DNA from: Planococcus sp. PAMC 21323
GTDB lineage: Bacteria; Bacillota; Bacilli; Bacillales_A; Planococcaceae
NCBI RefSeq assembly: GCF_000785555.1
Contig: NZ_CP009129.1
Location: forward strand, 1,364,001-1,428,000
Direction of reading: 5' to 3'
Length of the DNA: 64,000 bases
The notes below the pieces were generated by a model. The model had not been told where the DNA came from and searched no databases. It was given only the letters and a program-made list of their open reading frames with translations. The position numbers and the translations under genes were made by a program. Shown one piece after another: positions 7,284-16,200 of the stretch. Each line of letters begins with the position of its first letter. Position 1 is the stretch's first letter.

Positions 7284-9842
7284 ATGGTATCAGCCACACA
7301 ATCCCAGTATTCATTAAACTCACAAGCTTTAAATGAGGATATTCAGACGTTTCCTCAAGTGCACAAAATTACACCAGATATGAAGTTAACGCACAAAGGG
7401 GTATCTCGCCTTGTAATGATTGATCGCTATTCATTTAAGGATACGGAGAAAAAGACTCTTAAAGCAGGCGACTTTGTTGTTTTAACTGTTAAAGAAGATC
7501 CGAAATTCCCAGCTCGTGGCCTTGGTTATATTGTGTCTATTGATACACAAGCCAATAAAGCAAAAGTTTGGATTGAAGAAGATTACAGAAGTGCAATCGA
7601 CAATCCTGGGGAACAAGAAGCAGGCATCGTTAATCGCCCAATCGACGTGATTGAAAAGCCGATGGAAGTGTTCTACGAGCAGATTGCGAAACGCAATGCT
7701 ACCGGATTAGCTTCTGTAGAAACAACACCTGAAAAGCGTAAAGAATGGTTCGAAAAGTTTTATCAGCAATTGGTTGGATTGAAATTTATTCCGGCTGGGC
7801 GCGTTCTTTACGGAGCAGGAGCCGATACAGATGTAACATATTTCAACTGCTACGTAATGCCGTTTGTAGCAGATTCGCGCGAAGGAATTTCGGATCACCG
7901 TAAACAAGTGATGGAAATCATGAGTCGCGGAGGCGGTGTTGGAACAAACGGATCAACGCTTCGTCCTCGTAATACATTAGCTCGTGGAGTTAATGGCAAA
8001 TCATCAGGATCAGTATCTTGGTTGGACGATATTGCGAAATTAACACATCTTGTAGAACAAGGTGGATCAAGACGTGGTGCTCAAATGATCATGCTTGCAG
8101 ATTGGCATCCAGATATCGCAGAATTCATCATTTCAAAAATGCAAAACCCACGTATTTTGCGTTATTTGATCGAAAACACACAGGATGAGACAATTAAAAA
8201 ATTGGCTCACGACAAATTGAAATTTAAAGCATTGTCTTCCCAAGAAGAAGCAATGTACCAAGGTATCTTAAACTATCGGACAATCCCAGGTATGGGTGGA
8301 TTTAACGAGAAAATCATGCGCGATGCTGAAACGAAATTGCGTGACGGCGGTACCTATTCTGTTCACAACGAAGAGTTTTTAACAGGTGCCAATATTTCTG
8401 TAACATTAACAAGTGATTTCATGACAGCTGTTGAAAACGATGAGGATTTCGACTTACGTTTCCCAGCCGTTGAGTCTTACTCAAAAGATGAAATGGCTAT
8501 TTATAATGAAAAATGGCAAGAAGTTGGTGATGTTCGTGAGTGGGAAAGCATGGGTCATGGTGTCCGTGTGTACCGCACGATGAAAGCGCGCGAACTATGG
8601 AACTTGATCAACATTTGTGCAACTTATTCAGCAGAACCAGGTATTTTCTTTATCGATAATGCAAATGAAAAAACAAACGCTGCAGCCTATGGTCAAAAAG
8701 TGGTTGCAACTAACCCTTGTGGCGAACAACCATTAGCACCTTATTCAGTTTGTAACTTGGCTGCGGTCAACTTGGCGCAATTTGCTGATCCAAAAACAAA
8801 AAAAGTTGATTTTGAAAGCTTGAAAGAAACAGTACGCGTAGGTGTCCGCATGCAAGACAACGTGATTGACGCAACACCATATTTCCTTGAAGAAAACCAA
8901 GTACAAGCACTTGGCGAACGCCGGGTAGGTCTTGGAGTTATGGGATTAGCTGATTTGCTAATTTACTGTGACAAAGAATATGGTTCACCAGAAGGTAACG
9001 AACTTGTAGATGAAATTTTCAAGACGATTGCTACTGCAGCATACGAAGTTTCAACTGACTTAGCAGCAGAACGTGGCAGCTTCCCATTCTTAGTTGGGAA
9101 TACAGATGAAGAAACTGCGGCACTTCGCAAAGCGTTTACTGAAACTGGATTTATGCAAGGCATGCCTGAACATGTTCGCGAAGCAGTTCTTGAAAAAGGA
9201 ATTCGCAACTCGCATCTATTAACAGTAGCTCCAACAGGATCTACCGGTACGATGGTTGGCGTTTCGACAGGACTTGAACCTTACTATTCGTTCACTTACT
9301 ACCGTAGCGGTCGCCTTGGTAAATTTATCGAAGTTAAAGCTGATATTGTTCGTGAATATCTGAAGAACAACCCTCAAGCTGACGAAGAAAATCTGCCAAA
9401 AGCATTTGTGACATCGATGGACTTAGCGCCAGAAGCACACGCAGATGTTCAGTGTATCATCCAGCGTTGGATCGACTCTTCTATCTCGAAAACAGTAAAT
9501 GCACCTCGAGGCTATACAGTTGAGCAAGTAGAAGGTGTTTATGAGCGTTTGTATAAAGGTGGAGCAAAAGGTGGTACGGTTTATGTTGATGGCAGCCGTG
9601 ATTCACAAGTTCTAACTTTAAAAGCTGAAGATAATAATTTCGAAGAAGAAGAACACCAAGAAGATACTGGAAAGCGTCCGATTGTTTTGATCGACACAAT
9701 CCAAGATCTTCGTTCAACGAATGTGACAATCGGTTCTGAAGTGGGCGATACTTGCCCAGTTTGCCGAAAAGGAACAGTTGAAGAAATGGGTGGCTGCAAT
9801 ACATGTACGAATTGCAATGCTCAATTAAAGTGTGGATTGTAA
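7284..9842 (+). CDS. nrdJ: Adenosylcobalamin-dependent (class II) ribonucleotide reductase
   Basis: An 852-residue reductase making deoxyribonucleotides with a B12-derived thiyl radical. The catalytic barrel shows NCYVMP (redox Cys), NPCGEQPLAPYSVCNLAAVNL (radical Cys and Glu with the second redox Cys) and VAPTGSTGTM near residue 650. The C-terminus has a zinc-ribbon-like set of cysteines (CPVC, CNTCTNC) and ends CGL, the expected electron-relay tail. ATG 7284 follows AAAGGAGG. It is a single-gene unit with its own promoter and terminator, sitting where B. subtilis has yqhN-yqhR, so it was inserted or retained here by this lineage. Oxygen-independent activity requires B12 supply. Confidence 0.95.
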   Translation: MVSATQSQYSLNSQALNEDIQTFPQVHKITPDMKLTHKGVSRLVMIDRYSFKDTEKKTLKAGDFVVLTVKEDPKFPARGLGYIVSIDTQANKAKVWIEEDYRSAIDNPGEQEAGIVNRPIDVIEKPMEVFYEQIAKRNATGLASVETTPEKRKEWFEKFYQQLVGLKFIPAGRVLYGAGADTDVTYFNCYVMPFVADSREGISDHRKQVMEIMSRGGGVGTNGSTLRPRNTLARGVNGKSSGSVSWLDDIAKLTHLVEQGGSRRGAQMIMLADWHPDIAEFIISKMQNPRILRYLIENTQDETIKKLAHDKLKFKALSSQEEAMYQGILNYRTIPGMGGFNEKIMRDAETKLRDGGTYSVHNEEFLTGANISVTLTSDFMTAVENDEDFDLRFPAVESYSKDEMAIYNEKWQEVGDVREWESMGHGVRVYRTMKARELWNLINICATYSAEPGIFFIDNANEKTNAAAYGQKVVATNPCGEQPLAPYSVCNLAAVNLAQFADPKTKKVDFESLKETVRVGVRMQDNVIDATPYFLEENQVQALGERRVGLGVMGLADLLIYCDKEYGSPEGNELVDEIFKTIATAAYEVSTDLAAERGSFPFLVGNTDEETAALRKAFTETGFMQGMPEHVREAVLEKGIRNSHLLTVAPTGSTGTMVGVSTGLEPYYSFTYYRSGRLGKFIEVKADIVREYLKNNPQADEENLPKAFVTSMDLAPEAHADVQCIIQRWIDSSISKTVNAPRGYTVEQVEGVYERLYKGGAKGGTVYVDGSRDSQVLTLKAEDNNFEEEEHQEDTGKRPIVLIDTIQDLRSTNVTIGSEVGDTCPVCRKGTVEEMGGCNTCTNCNAQLKCGL

Positions 9843-9851
9843 TATAATGAG

Positions 9852-9881
9852 CGCGGTGGCTAATTAGCCATCGCGTTTTTT
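9852..9881 (+). terminator. nrdJ terminator
   Basis: Stem CGCGGTGGCT / AGCCATCGCG (9852-9861 and 9866-9875, one G-U pair) followed by six T. Confidence 0.88.
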
Positions 9882-9898
9882 GTATTCCATTCAAAAAG

Positions 9899-9960
9899 CG
9901 CCGCTTCGGCAAGTCGCCTTAAGCCTGTCGGTTCTATACAGGTGCATTCGCTTTCTTTTA
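9899..9960 (+). repeat. Truncated copy of 122-bp intergenic palindromic repeat
   Basis: These 62 bases repeat 10021-10082 with only two mismatches. Only the right arm of the element is present. The offset between the copies is 122 bp, the unit period also seen in the tandem pair at 35.3 kb, so this looks like a partial tandem duplication. Confidence 0.85.
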
Positions 9961-10083
9961 GTCTAGCTCATGCACCTAGAACCTCGGGGTCTTAAGTCAA
10001 CTAGCCTATGCGGCAAAAAACGCCGCTTTGGCAAGTCGCCTTAAGCCCGTCGGTTCTATACAGGTGCATTCGCTTTCTTTTAT
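9961..10083 (+). repeat. Complete 122-bp intergenic palindromic repeat
   Basis: Imperfect palindrome able to fold along its full length: GCACCTAGAACC near the left end pairs with GGTTCTATACAGGTGC near the right end, and the CTTAAG-containing arms pair around GCGGC AAAAAA CGCCGC. Same family, opposite orientation, as 35324-35566 and 43477-43562. No protein coding is seen. It resembles the hairpin-forming intergenic repeats known in Bacillales, but I cannot assign a name. Confidence 0.85.
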
Positions 10084-10085
10084 AG

Positions 10086-10113
10086 TTGCTCGATTGTTCC
10101 GATATGTTAAAAT
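10086..10113 (+). promoter_or_regulatory. aroQ promoter candidate
   Basis: TTGCTC (10086-10091), 16-bp spacer, TAAAAT (10108-10113) preceded by TGT, an extended -10. It lies 35 bases before the aroQ start. Confidence 0.55.
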
Positions 10114-10147
10114 AATTAAGAATGTATAAGGGGAAGGGGAAAGTTGA

Positions 10148-10588
10148 ATGCGTGTGCTGATCTTGAACGGTCCGAATTTAAACCGCTTGGGCAAACGGGA
10201 AAAAGAAGCGTATGGAACGTTCACATTAGAAGAGCTAGAACAAGATCTTGTGGAATTTTCATATCATCATCATATTGAATTGATTTGTCGGCAGTCAAAC
10301 CATGAAGGCGAATTGATCGACTGGATTCACGGGGCAGGCGATGAAGGCTTATCGGGAATTGTCTTAAATGCGGGTGCATATACACATACAAGCATTGCGA
10401 TACGAGATGCGATTGCGGCAATCCAAGTTCCTGTAATTGAAGTACATATATCGAATGTTCACAAAAGAGAAGAATTCCGACACCATTCTTATATTTCTCC
10501 CGTAACAATCGGACAAATTGTTGGATTTGGCCAAGATGTCTACAAACTGGCGCTCCACGCGCTACTATTAAAACAAGAGAGAGGCTGA
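10148..10588 (+). CDS. aroQ: 3-dehydroquinate dehydratase, type II
   Basis: A 146-residue dodecameric type II dehydroquinase, third step of the shikimate pathway. Visible: NGPNLNRLGKRE at residues 7-18, catalytic Tyr22 in EAYG, the SNHEGELIDWIH segment, LNAGAYTHTS, and the catalytic histidine in EVHISN. ATG 10148 is preceded by GGGGAAGGGGAAAG. It is followed after only 5 bases by pepQ, so aroQ, pepQ and efp probably form one transcript ending at the terminator after efp. Confidence 0.94.
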   Translation: MRVLILNGPNLNRLGKREKEAYGTFTLEELEQDLVEFSYHHHIELICRQSNHEGELIDWIHGAGDEGLSGIVLNAGAYTHTSIAIRDAIAAIQVPVIEVHISNVHKREEFRHHSYISPVTIGQIVGFGQDVYKLALHALLLKQERG

Positions 10589-10593
10589 CTATA

Positions 10594-11652
10594 TTGAAAC
10601 TCCAAAAATTACGCAACGAAATGAAACAACGCGAAGTAGAAGCTTTGCTTGTTACAAGCCCATATAATTTGCGCTACATTACAGAATTTACTGGGACAGC
10701 AGGATTAGCAATCGTCACACAACAAAAAGCTGTTTTCATTACTGATTTTCGTTATACAGAACAAGCTGGAGAGCAAGTAAAGGAATTTAAAGTGATTCAA
10801 GCAGAAAAAAATCTAATGGATGAAGTGGTGAAAACGGTCAAATCCATGGATATCCAAACACTTGCTTTTGAACAAGATTATATGACTTATGCTTCGGCTA
10901 CACAGTATAAGGAAAAATTAGATTGCAATCTAGAACCTATTAGCAATTTGATTGAAAAAATCCGCATGGTGAAAACAGCAGAAGAAGTATCAGTACTAAA
11001 AGACGCGGCTAAAATTGCAGATGATGCATTCGAGCATATTTGTGGTTTTATTCGCCCTGGATTGACAGAACTCGAAGTTTCTAATGAGTTGGAGTTTTTC
11101 ATGAGACAACAAGGTGCAACTTCTTCAAGCTTTGACATCATTGTAGCTTCAGGATTGCGTTCTGCATTGCCACACGGTGTAGCGACAGACAAAGTCATCG
11201 AACAAGGCGACATGATTACCCTGGATTTTGGTGCTCTATATAATGGTTATATTTCAGATATTACCCGTACAGTCGCTGTAGGCGAACCGTCAGAGCAATT
11301 GAAAGAAATTTATGCTATTGTATTAAAGGCACAAGAACTAGGTGTGGAGAAAATTGGTCCGGGAATGAGCGGCATTGAAGCGGATGCCATTGCGCGTGAT
11401 TACATTAAGTCCAAGGGATATGGCGAAGCATTTGGTCACTCGACAGGGCATGGTATCGGATTAGAAGTCCATGAAAGTCCAGGCTTGTCTTTCAAATCAG
11501 AAACAATTTTGGAACCGGGTATGGCTGTGACGGTTGAACCAGGAATTTATCTGCAAGGAATTGGCGGAGTACGTATCGAAGATGATATACTGATAACCGA
11601 GTCAGGAAATGAACGGTTAACTCACTCCACAAAAGAGCTTCGCATTTTATAA
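10594..11652 (+). CDS. pepQ: Xaa-Pro peptidase, M24 family (YqhT)
   Basis: A 352-residue dimetal aminopeptidase-fold enzyme expected to cleave dipeptides or peptides with proline at P1'. Metal ligands are visible in order: two Asp in [18 protein letters not shown], His in [14 protein letters not shown], and Glu residues in VTVEPGIYL and RIEDDI. The N-terminal creatinase-like domain covers about residues 1-120. Start is TTG 10594 behind GAGAGG. Whether it is a strict prolidase or an aminopeptidase P cannot be told from sequence alone. Neighbouring efp, which rescues proline stretches, has the same partner in Bacillus. Confidence 0.9.
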   Translation: MKLQKLRNEMKQREVEALLVTSPYNLRYITEFTGTAGLAIVTQQKAVFITDFRYTEQAGEQVKEFKVIQAEKNLMDEVVKTVKSMDIQTLAFEQDYMTYASATQYKEKLDCNLEPISNLIEKIRMVKTAEEVSVLKDAAKIADDAFEHICGFIRPGLTELEVSNELEFFMRQQGATSSSFDIIVASGLRSALPHGVATDKVIEQGDMITLDFGALYNGYISDITRTVAVGEPSEQLKEIYAIVLKAQELGVEKIGPGMSGIEADAIARDYIKSKGYGEAFGHSTGHGIGLEVHESPGLSFKSETILEPGMAVTVEPGIYLQGIGGVRIEDDILITESGNERLTHSTKELRIL

Positions 11653-11669
11653 CAAACGGAGGAACTATA

Positions 11670-12230
11670 ATGATTTCAGTAAACGATTTTAAAACAGGTG
11701 TTACAATTGAAGTAGACGGCGGAATTTGGCGCGTTATGGAATTCCAACACGTTAAACCAGGTAAAGGCGCTGCATTCGTGCGCTCGAAACTTCGTAATCT
11801 ACGTACAGGAAGTGTCACTGAAAAGACATTCCGTGCAGGTGAAAAAGTTGCAAAAGCACAAATCGATAACGCTAAAATGCAGTATTTATATGCTAATGGA
11901 GATATGCACGCATTTATGGACATGGAAACTTATGATCAGATCGAGTTGCCTGAAAAAAATATTGAATACGAATTGAAGTTTCTACAAGAAAATATGGAAG
12001 TTCAAGTAATTCAGTTCCAAGGTGAAGTGCTAGGTGTTGAATTGCCAAATACGGTCGTTTTAGAAGTAGTTGAAACAGATCCAGGTATTAAAGGCGATAC
12101 AGCTAGCGGCGGTTCTAAACCAGCGAAACTATCGACTGGATTGTCTGTTCAAGTACCATTTTTCATTAACGAAGGCGATAAATTGATCGTTAACACGACT
12201 GATTCTTCTTACGTTTCTAGAGCACAATAA
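11670..12230 (+). CDS. efp: Translation elongation factor P
   Basis: A 186-residue three-domain EF-P that relieves ribosome stalling at polyproline. The KOW-like domain I carries the loop KPGKGAAFV with Lys32 at the tip, the residue that is modified in Bacillus (5-aminopentanol type). Domains II and III follow, with the C-terminal [11 protein letters not shown] and IVNTTD signatures. ATG 11670 follows ACGGAGG. Last gene of the aroQ-pepQ-efp unit. In sporulating Bacillus the spoIIIA operon follows; here a terminator and then accB come next. Confidence 0.96.
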   Translation: MISVNDFKTGVTIEVDGGIWRVMEFQHVKPGKGAAFVRSKLRNLRTGSVTEKTFRAGEKVAKAQIDNAKMQYLYANGDMHAFMDMETYDQIELPEKNIEYELKFLQENMEVQVIQFQGEVLGVELPNTVVLEVVETDPGIKGDTASGGSKPAKLSTGLSVQVPFFINEGDKLIVNTTDSSYVSRAQ

Positions 12231-12234
12231 TAAC

Positions 12235-12265
12235 AAAAGGCCTCTTCTATATAGAGGCCTTTTTT
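12235..12265 (+). terminator. Terminator after efp
   Basis: Stem AAAAGGCCTCT / AGAGGCCTTTT (12235-12245 and 12253-12263) with a T-run, 4 bases after the efp stop. Confidence 0.9.
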
Positions 12266-12350
12266 AAAAAGGCAGATTAGCTATTTCAAAATAGCCTGAA
12301 AAAGTCTAAAATGGTATAGAAATCAGTTAAATACATATTAGGGGAGTATG

Positions 12351-12860
12351 ATGAAAATGAAAATCCAAGAAATCCGCGAAATTATTAAATTGGTAGATGG
12401 GTCATCTATTGATGAATTTTCTTATGAGTTTGAAGGCGTTAAAGTAAAAATGAAGAAAAATGGTACGGGTCAAACTCAGCAAACAAGTTCTTCAACTGAC
12501 CAAACAACACAAGTTCAAAAAGCTGTAGAAACTAATGCACCAGCACCAACAAAAGAACCAGAAGTAGAGACTTTGGTATCTACTGAGTCACCAGAAATTT
12601 CGCCTGAAAACAATGTAGATTTCCACAAAATCCTTTCGCCGATGGTTGGGACATTTTATGAGTCTCCATCACCTGATGAAGCAGCTTACGTTCAAGTAGG
12701 AACAAAAGTTTCTGCTGATCACGTAGTTTGTATCGTTGAAGCAATGAAATTATTTAACGAAATCGAAGCAGAAGTAGATGGGGAAATTGCTGAGATTCTT
12801 GTAAAAGATGGTCAACTTGTCGAATACGGCCAGCCTTTATTCCTCGTGAAAGCAAACTGA
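12351..12860 (+). CDS. accB: Acetyl-CoA carboxylase biotin carboxyl carrier protein
   Basis: About 169 residues: an N-terminal helix region, a Pro/Thr/Glu/Gln-rich flexible linker (about 38-85), and a biotinyl domain with the EAMK motif whose lysine (about 133) receives biotin. Three in-frame ATGs occur at 12348, 12351 and 12357; AGGGGAG ends at 12346, too close for the first, so 12351 or 12357 is likely. Operon with accC, 17 bases downstream. As the only biotin carrier here it could also serve the propionyl-CoA carboxylase beta subunit at 44 kb; that is inference. Confidence 0.94.
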   Translation: MKMKIQEIREIIKLVDGSSIDEFSYEFEGVKVKMKKNGTGQTQQTSSSTDQTTQVQKAVETNAPAPTKEPEVETLVSTESPEISPENNVDFHKILSPMVGTFYESPSPDEAAYVQVGTKVSADHVVCIVEAMKLFNEIEAEVDGEIAEILVKDGQLVEYGQPLFLVKAN

Positions 12861-12877
12861 GGAAAGGGGAGATAGCA

Positions 12878-14236
12878 ATGAAAACGATGAAAAAAGTGTT
12901 GATTGCAAACCGCGGAGAAATCGCAGTTCGAATTATCCGTGCTTGTAAAGAAATGGATATCGAAACGGTTGCAGTATACTCAGAAGCTGATAAAGAAGCA
13001 CTTCATGTTGAACTTGCGGATGAAGCGTATTGCATCGGTCCAAAATTATCGAAAGACAGCTATTTAAATTTTTCTAATATCATGTCAGTTGCTAAATTGA
13101 CAAATTGTGATGGCATCCATCCAGGTTACGGATTTTTAGCAGAGAATGCGAGTTTTGCTGAACTTTGCGAAGCATGCGATATTATGTTTATTGGTCCAAC
13201 TGCAGACGCTATTTCGCGTATGGGTACTAAAGACGTAGCGCGTGAGACGATGCGTAAAGCAGGAGTTCCAGTCGTTCCAGGTTCTACAGGGATCGTTGCA
13301 AGCGAAGAAGACGGCTTAAAGATTGCAGATGAAATTGGCTTTCCTGTTATTATCAAAGCCACAGCAGGTGGTGGAGGTAAAGGCATCCGTGTAGCGCGTA
13401 CACGTGAAGATTTCGTCACTGGATTGAAAATGACACAAAAAGAAGCAGCAGCTGCATTTGGTAATCCTGGGGTTTATATCGAGAAGTTTATCGAAGATTT
13501 CCGCCATATCGAAATCCAAGTACTTGCTGACTCACATGGCAATGCCATTCACTTAGGTGAGCGTGATTGTTCTATTCAGCGTCGTATGCAAAAACTTCTT
13601 GAGGAAGCGCCTTCACCGGCATTGTCTCCAGAGCTACGTGCAGAGATGGGCGAAGCTGCTGTAAAAGCTGCATTAGCAGTTAACTACCGCGGTGCAGGAA
13701 CTGTAGAATTTATTTTTGACGCTGTTAATCAAAAGTTTTACTTTATGGAAATGAATACACGTATTCAAGTTGAACATCCTGTAACAGAAATGATTACTGG
13801 AATTGATTTGATCCAACAACAATTAAGAGTGGCTTCTGGTGAGACATTAGCTTATAAGCAAGAAGATGTAACATTCAAAGGCTGGTCTATTGAATGCCGG
13901 ATCAATGCAGAAAACCCAGCTAAAAACTTTATGCCTTCAGCAGGTAGAGTCGAAATGTACTTGCCACCAGGTGGTATGGGTGTGAGAGTTGATTCTGCTA
14001 TGTATTCTGGTTACACAATTCCGCCGTATTACGATTCGATGGTAGCGAAACTGATTACATTTGCCGATACACGCGAAGAAGCAGTAGCAAAAATGAAACG
14101 TGCATTAAATGAATTTGTAATTGAAGGCGTGTTTACAACGATTCCATTCCATTCGAAGTTGATGGATCACGAAGTATTTAAATCAGGAGATTTCAATACG
14201 AAATTCCTTGAAAAATACGACGTATTGGGATCTTAA
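12878..14236 (+). CDS. accC: Acetyl-CoA carboxylase biotin carboxylase subunit
   Basis: A 452-residue ATP-grasp enzyme that carboxylates biotin on AccB. N-terminal KVLIANRGEIAVRIIRA, glycine loop AGGGGKGIR near residues 164-172, HLGERDCSIQRR, and the catalytic MEMNTRIQVEHPVTE near 290 are all intact. ATG 12878 has GGGGAG 7 bases upstream; a second ATG is 9 bases later. The next gene starts 15 bases after the stop. Confidence 0.96.
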   Translation: MKTMKKVLIANRGEIAVRIIRACKEMDIETVAVYSEADKEALHVELADEAYCIGPKLSKDSYLNFSNIMSVAKLTNCDGIHPGYGFLAENASFAELCEACDIMFIGPTADAISRMGTKDVARETMRKAGVPVVPGSTGIVASEEDGLKIADEIGFPVIIKATAGGGGKGIRVARTREDFVTGLKMTQKEAAAAFGNPGVYIEKFIEDFRHIEIQVLADSHGNAIHLGERDCSIQRRMQKLLEEAPSPALSPELRAEMGEAAVKAALAVNYRGAGTVEFIFDAVNQKFYFMEMNTRIQVEHPVTEMITGIDLIQQQLRVASGETLAYKQEDVTFKGWSIECRINAENPAKNFMPSAGRVEMYLPPGGMGVRVDSAMYSGYTIPPYYDSMVAKLITFADTREEAVAKMKRALNEFVIEGVFTTIPFHSKLMDHEVFKSGDFNTKFLEKYDVLGS

Positions 14237-14251
14237 GGAGGAGCTTTTTAA

Positions 14252-14647
14252 ATGGCAGAAAAAACAGCACCTTATTTACGTATGAAATCACACGGAGCAC
14301 AAGACTTGGGGAATATCGAAGTCGCTCCAGAAGTATTGGAAATTATTGCGAGTATTGCAGCAACGGATATTGAAGGGGTTGCTAGTATGCGTGGGAACTT
14401 TGCCTCTGGCGTTGTAGAACGTTTAGGAAAAAAAGTTCACGGTAAAGGCATTAAAACCGAATTATCAGAAGACGGATTGGCGATTGATGTGTATTGTGTC
14501 ATCAATTACGGTGTTTCCATTCCTAAAACCGCTTTAAAAATTCAAGAGCAGGTTCGTCAAACGCTTGAAAATATGACATCACTTCAAACGCAAGAAGTAA
14601 ACGTTCATATAACAGGTGTCCATTTCGAGTCTCAAACATCAGAATAG
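14252..14647 (+). CDS. yqhY: Asp23/Gls24 family envelope stress protein (YqhY)
   Basis: A 131-residue Asp23-type protein: GNIEVAPEVLEIIASIAATDIEGVASM at the start of the domain, a central GVSIPKTA segment and the C-terminal VHITGVHF. Members sit at the inner face of the membrane; YqhY has been linked in B. subtilis to acetyl-CoA carboxylase activity, and it shares the accBC operon there as here. Start ATG 14252 follows AAGGAGG. A terminator follows directly. Confidence 0.9.
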   Translation: MAEKTAPYLRMKSHGAQDLGNIEVAPEVLEIIASIAATDIEGVASMRGNFASGVVERLGKKVHGKGIKTELSEDGLAIDVYCVINYGVSIPKTALKIQEQVRQTLENMTSLQTQEVNVHITGVHFESQTSE

Positions 14648-14652
14648 CCAGT

Positions 14653-14701
14653 AAGGCTGTCCTAGAGTCCTTAAAAGACTCCTGGACAGCCTTCTCTTTG
14701 T
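14653..14701 (+). terminator. Terminator of accB-accC-yqhY
   Basis: Outer stem AAGGCTGTCC / GGACAGCCTT (14653-14662 and 14684-14693) with inner GAGTC/GACTC, then a T-rich tract. Confidence 0.85.
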
Positions 14702-14852
14702 TTATGTGTGCAAACCCCAAAATATTCCTATAACTAGAGGCGGCTTTGAGTGCTATTCGTTATTATTGACCGAACATTTCAAACATGGAAGTTCTACCGG
14801 AATACCTGTATAATGAGGGGTAATTAGCTGTGAAAAGGAGACCGGATAACTT

Positions 14853-15242
14853 ATGAAACGACACGAAGCACGCGAAAAAGCGCTTCAGACCTTATTTCAA
14901 TTAGAAGGCACTGAATTAACCATCGATGAGGCAATGGATCATGTGATGGCTGGAGAAAATGATAATTTTTATGACCTATTGGTACAAGGCACATATACCA
15001 ATATGGCGACAATTGATGAGAAATTAGTTGGTCATCTTGAAAACTGGTCAATTGAACGTTTGCCTAAAATTGAACGTACAATTCTTCGCATGGCGATCTT
15101 TGAATTAGATTATATGGAAGATGCACCAGCGCGTGTGGTAATGAATGAAGCAATTGAACTATGTAAAACATTCGGAGATGATAAATCTAGTCGATTTGTT
15201 AACGGAGTTTTATCGAAGTTTACGGACGAAACAGCAAATTAA
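14853..15242 (+). CDS. nusB: Transcription antitermination factor NusB
   Basis: A 129-residue all-helical NusB that with NusE binds boxA RNA for rRNA antitermination. Recognisable: N-terminal RHEAREKALQTLFQLE, WSIERLPKIERTILRMAIFEL in the centre, and C-terminal NEAIELCKTFGDDKSSRFVNGVL. ATG 14853 is preceded by a GAAAAGGAG site about 14 bases upstream. A TATAAT-like -10 lies at 14809-14814, without a clear -35. folD starts 14 bases after the stop. Confidence 0.95.
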   Translation: MKRHEAREKALQTLFQLEGTELTIDEAMDHVMAGENDNFYDLLVQGTYTNMATIDEKLVGHLENWSIERLPKIERTILRMAIFELDYMEDAPARVVMNEAIELCKTFGDDKSSRFVNGVLSKFTDETAN

Positions 15243-15256
15243 TTGGAGGAGTAAAC

Positions 15257-16105
15257 ATGACTGCAAAATTGATTGATGGAAAAGCGGTAAGCCAAAAAAT
15301 TAAAATACAAGTACAACAACGAGTGGAAAAATTGGCGCAGCAAGAGATCATTCCAGGACTTGCCGTTGTGTTGGTCGGTGAAAACTCGGCCTCTCTTACA
15401 TATGTGAAAAACAAAAAGAAAACATGCGAAGCACTTGGTATGCGCTCAGATTTGCATCAATTTCCAGAGACATTAACTGAGCAAGAGCTGCTTTCAAAAA
15501 TAGATGATTTAAATAAGGATTCAGACATTCATGGAATTCTTGTTCAATTGCCATTACCTAAACAAATAGATGAATTTAAAGTGATTTCTGCCATTAGCCC
15601 GGAAAAAGATGTGGATGGTTTCCATCCAATTTCAGTTGGTAATATGATGATCGGTAAAGAAGCCTTTTTACCATGTACGCCGCATGGCATAATGGAGCTA
15701 CTTGCACATTATGATATCGACCCGGCTGGAAAACACGCTGTAGTAATTGGTCGAAGCAATATTGTCGGCAAACCAATTGGTCAATTATTATTGCAAAAAG
15801 ATGCAACCGTTACATATTGTCACTCAAAAACAAAAGATTTAGCACATTTTACTAAACAAGCGGATATTTTGATTGCTGCTATTGGAAAAGCTAAATTTAT
15901 CGATCATACGTTCATCAAACCCGGTGCAGTTATTATTGATGTCGGGATGAATCGTGACGAAAACGGTAAATTATGTGGCGACGTAGACTTTGAAGATGTT
16001 CAAGAAACGGCAAGTTATGTTACACCTGTACCAGGTGGTGTTGGGCCCATGACAATTGCAATGTTAATGGGAAACACGCTACAATCTGCTGAAAAGGGTC
16101 TATAA
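15257..16105 (+). CDS. folD: Methylenetetrahydrofolate dehydrogenase/cyclohydrolase FolD
   Basis: A 282-residue bifunctional enzyme interconverting 5,10-methylene- and 10-formyl-THF. Motifs: SLTYVKNKKKTCEALGM with the catalytic lysine, ILVQLPLP, DGFHPISVGNM, PCTPHGIMELL, the NADP-binding GRSNIVGKP, and PVPGGVGPMT. ATG 15257 follows TTGGAGGAG. It uses the methylene-THF produced by the glycine cleavage system encoded upstream. A terminator separates it from xseA. Confidence 0.96.
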   Translation: MTAKLIDGKAVSQKIKIQVQQRVEKLAQQEIIPGLAVVLVGENSASLTYVKNKKKTCEALGMRSDLHQFPETLTEQELLSKIDDLNKDSDIHGILVQLPLPKQIDEFKVISAISPEKDVDGFHPISVGNMMIGKEAFLPCTPHGIMELLAHYDIDPAGKHAVVIGRSNIVGKPIGQLLLQKDATVTYCHSKTKDLAHFTKQADILIAAIGKAKFIDHTFIKPGAVIIDVGMNRDENGKLCGDVDFEDVQETASYVTPVPGGVGPMTIAMLMGNTLQSAEKGL

Positions 16106-16146
16106 AGACAAATCAACAATAGTTATGTAAAATAAGTAATAATGGG

Positions 16147-16175
16147 GCTGTTTTTCTTCCGAAAAACAGCTTTTT
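16147..16175 (+). terminator. Terminator after folD
   Basis: Stem GCTGTTTTTC / GAAAAACAGC with TTCC loop (16147-16170) and five T. Confidence 0.88.
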
Positions 16176-16200
16176 AAATTCACAGATAGGGGTTGAAAAT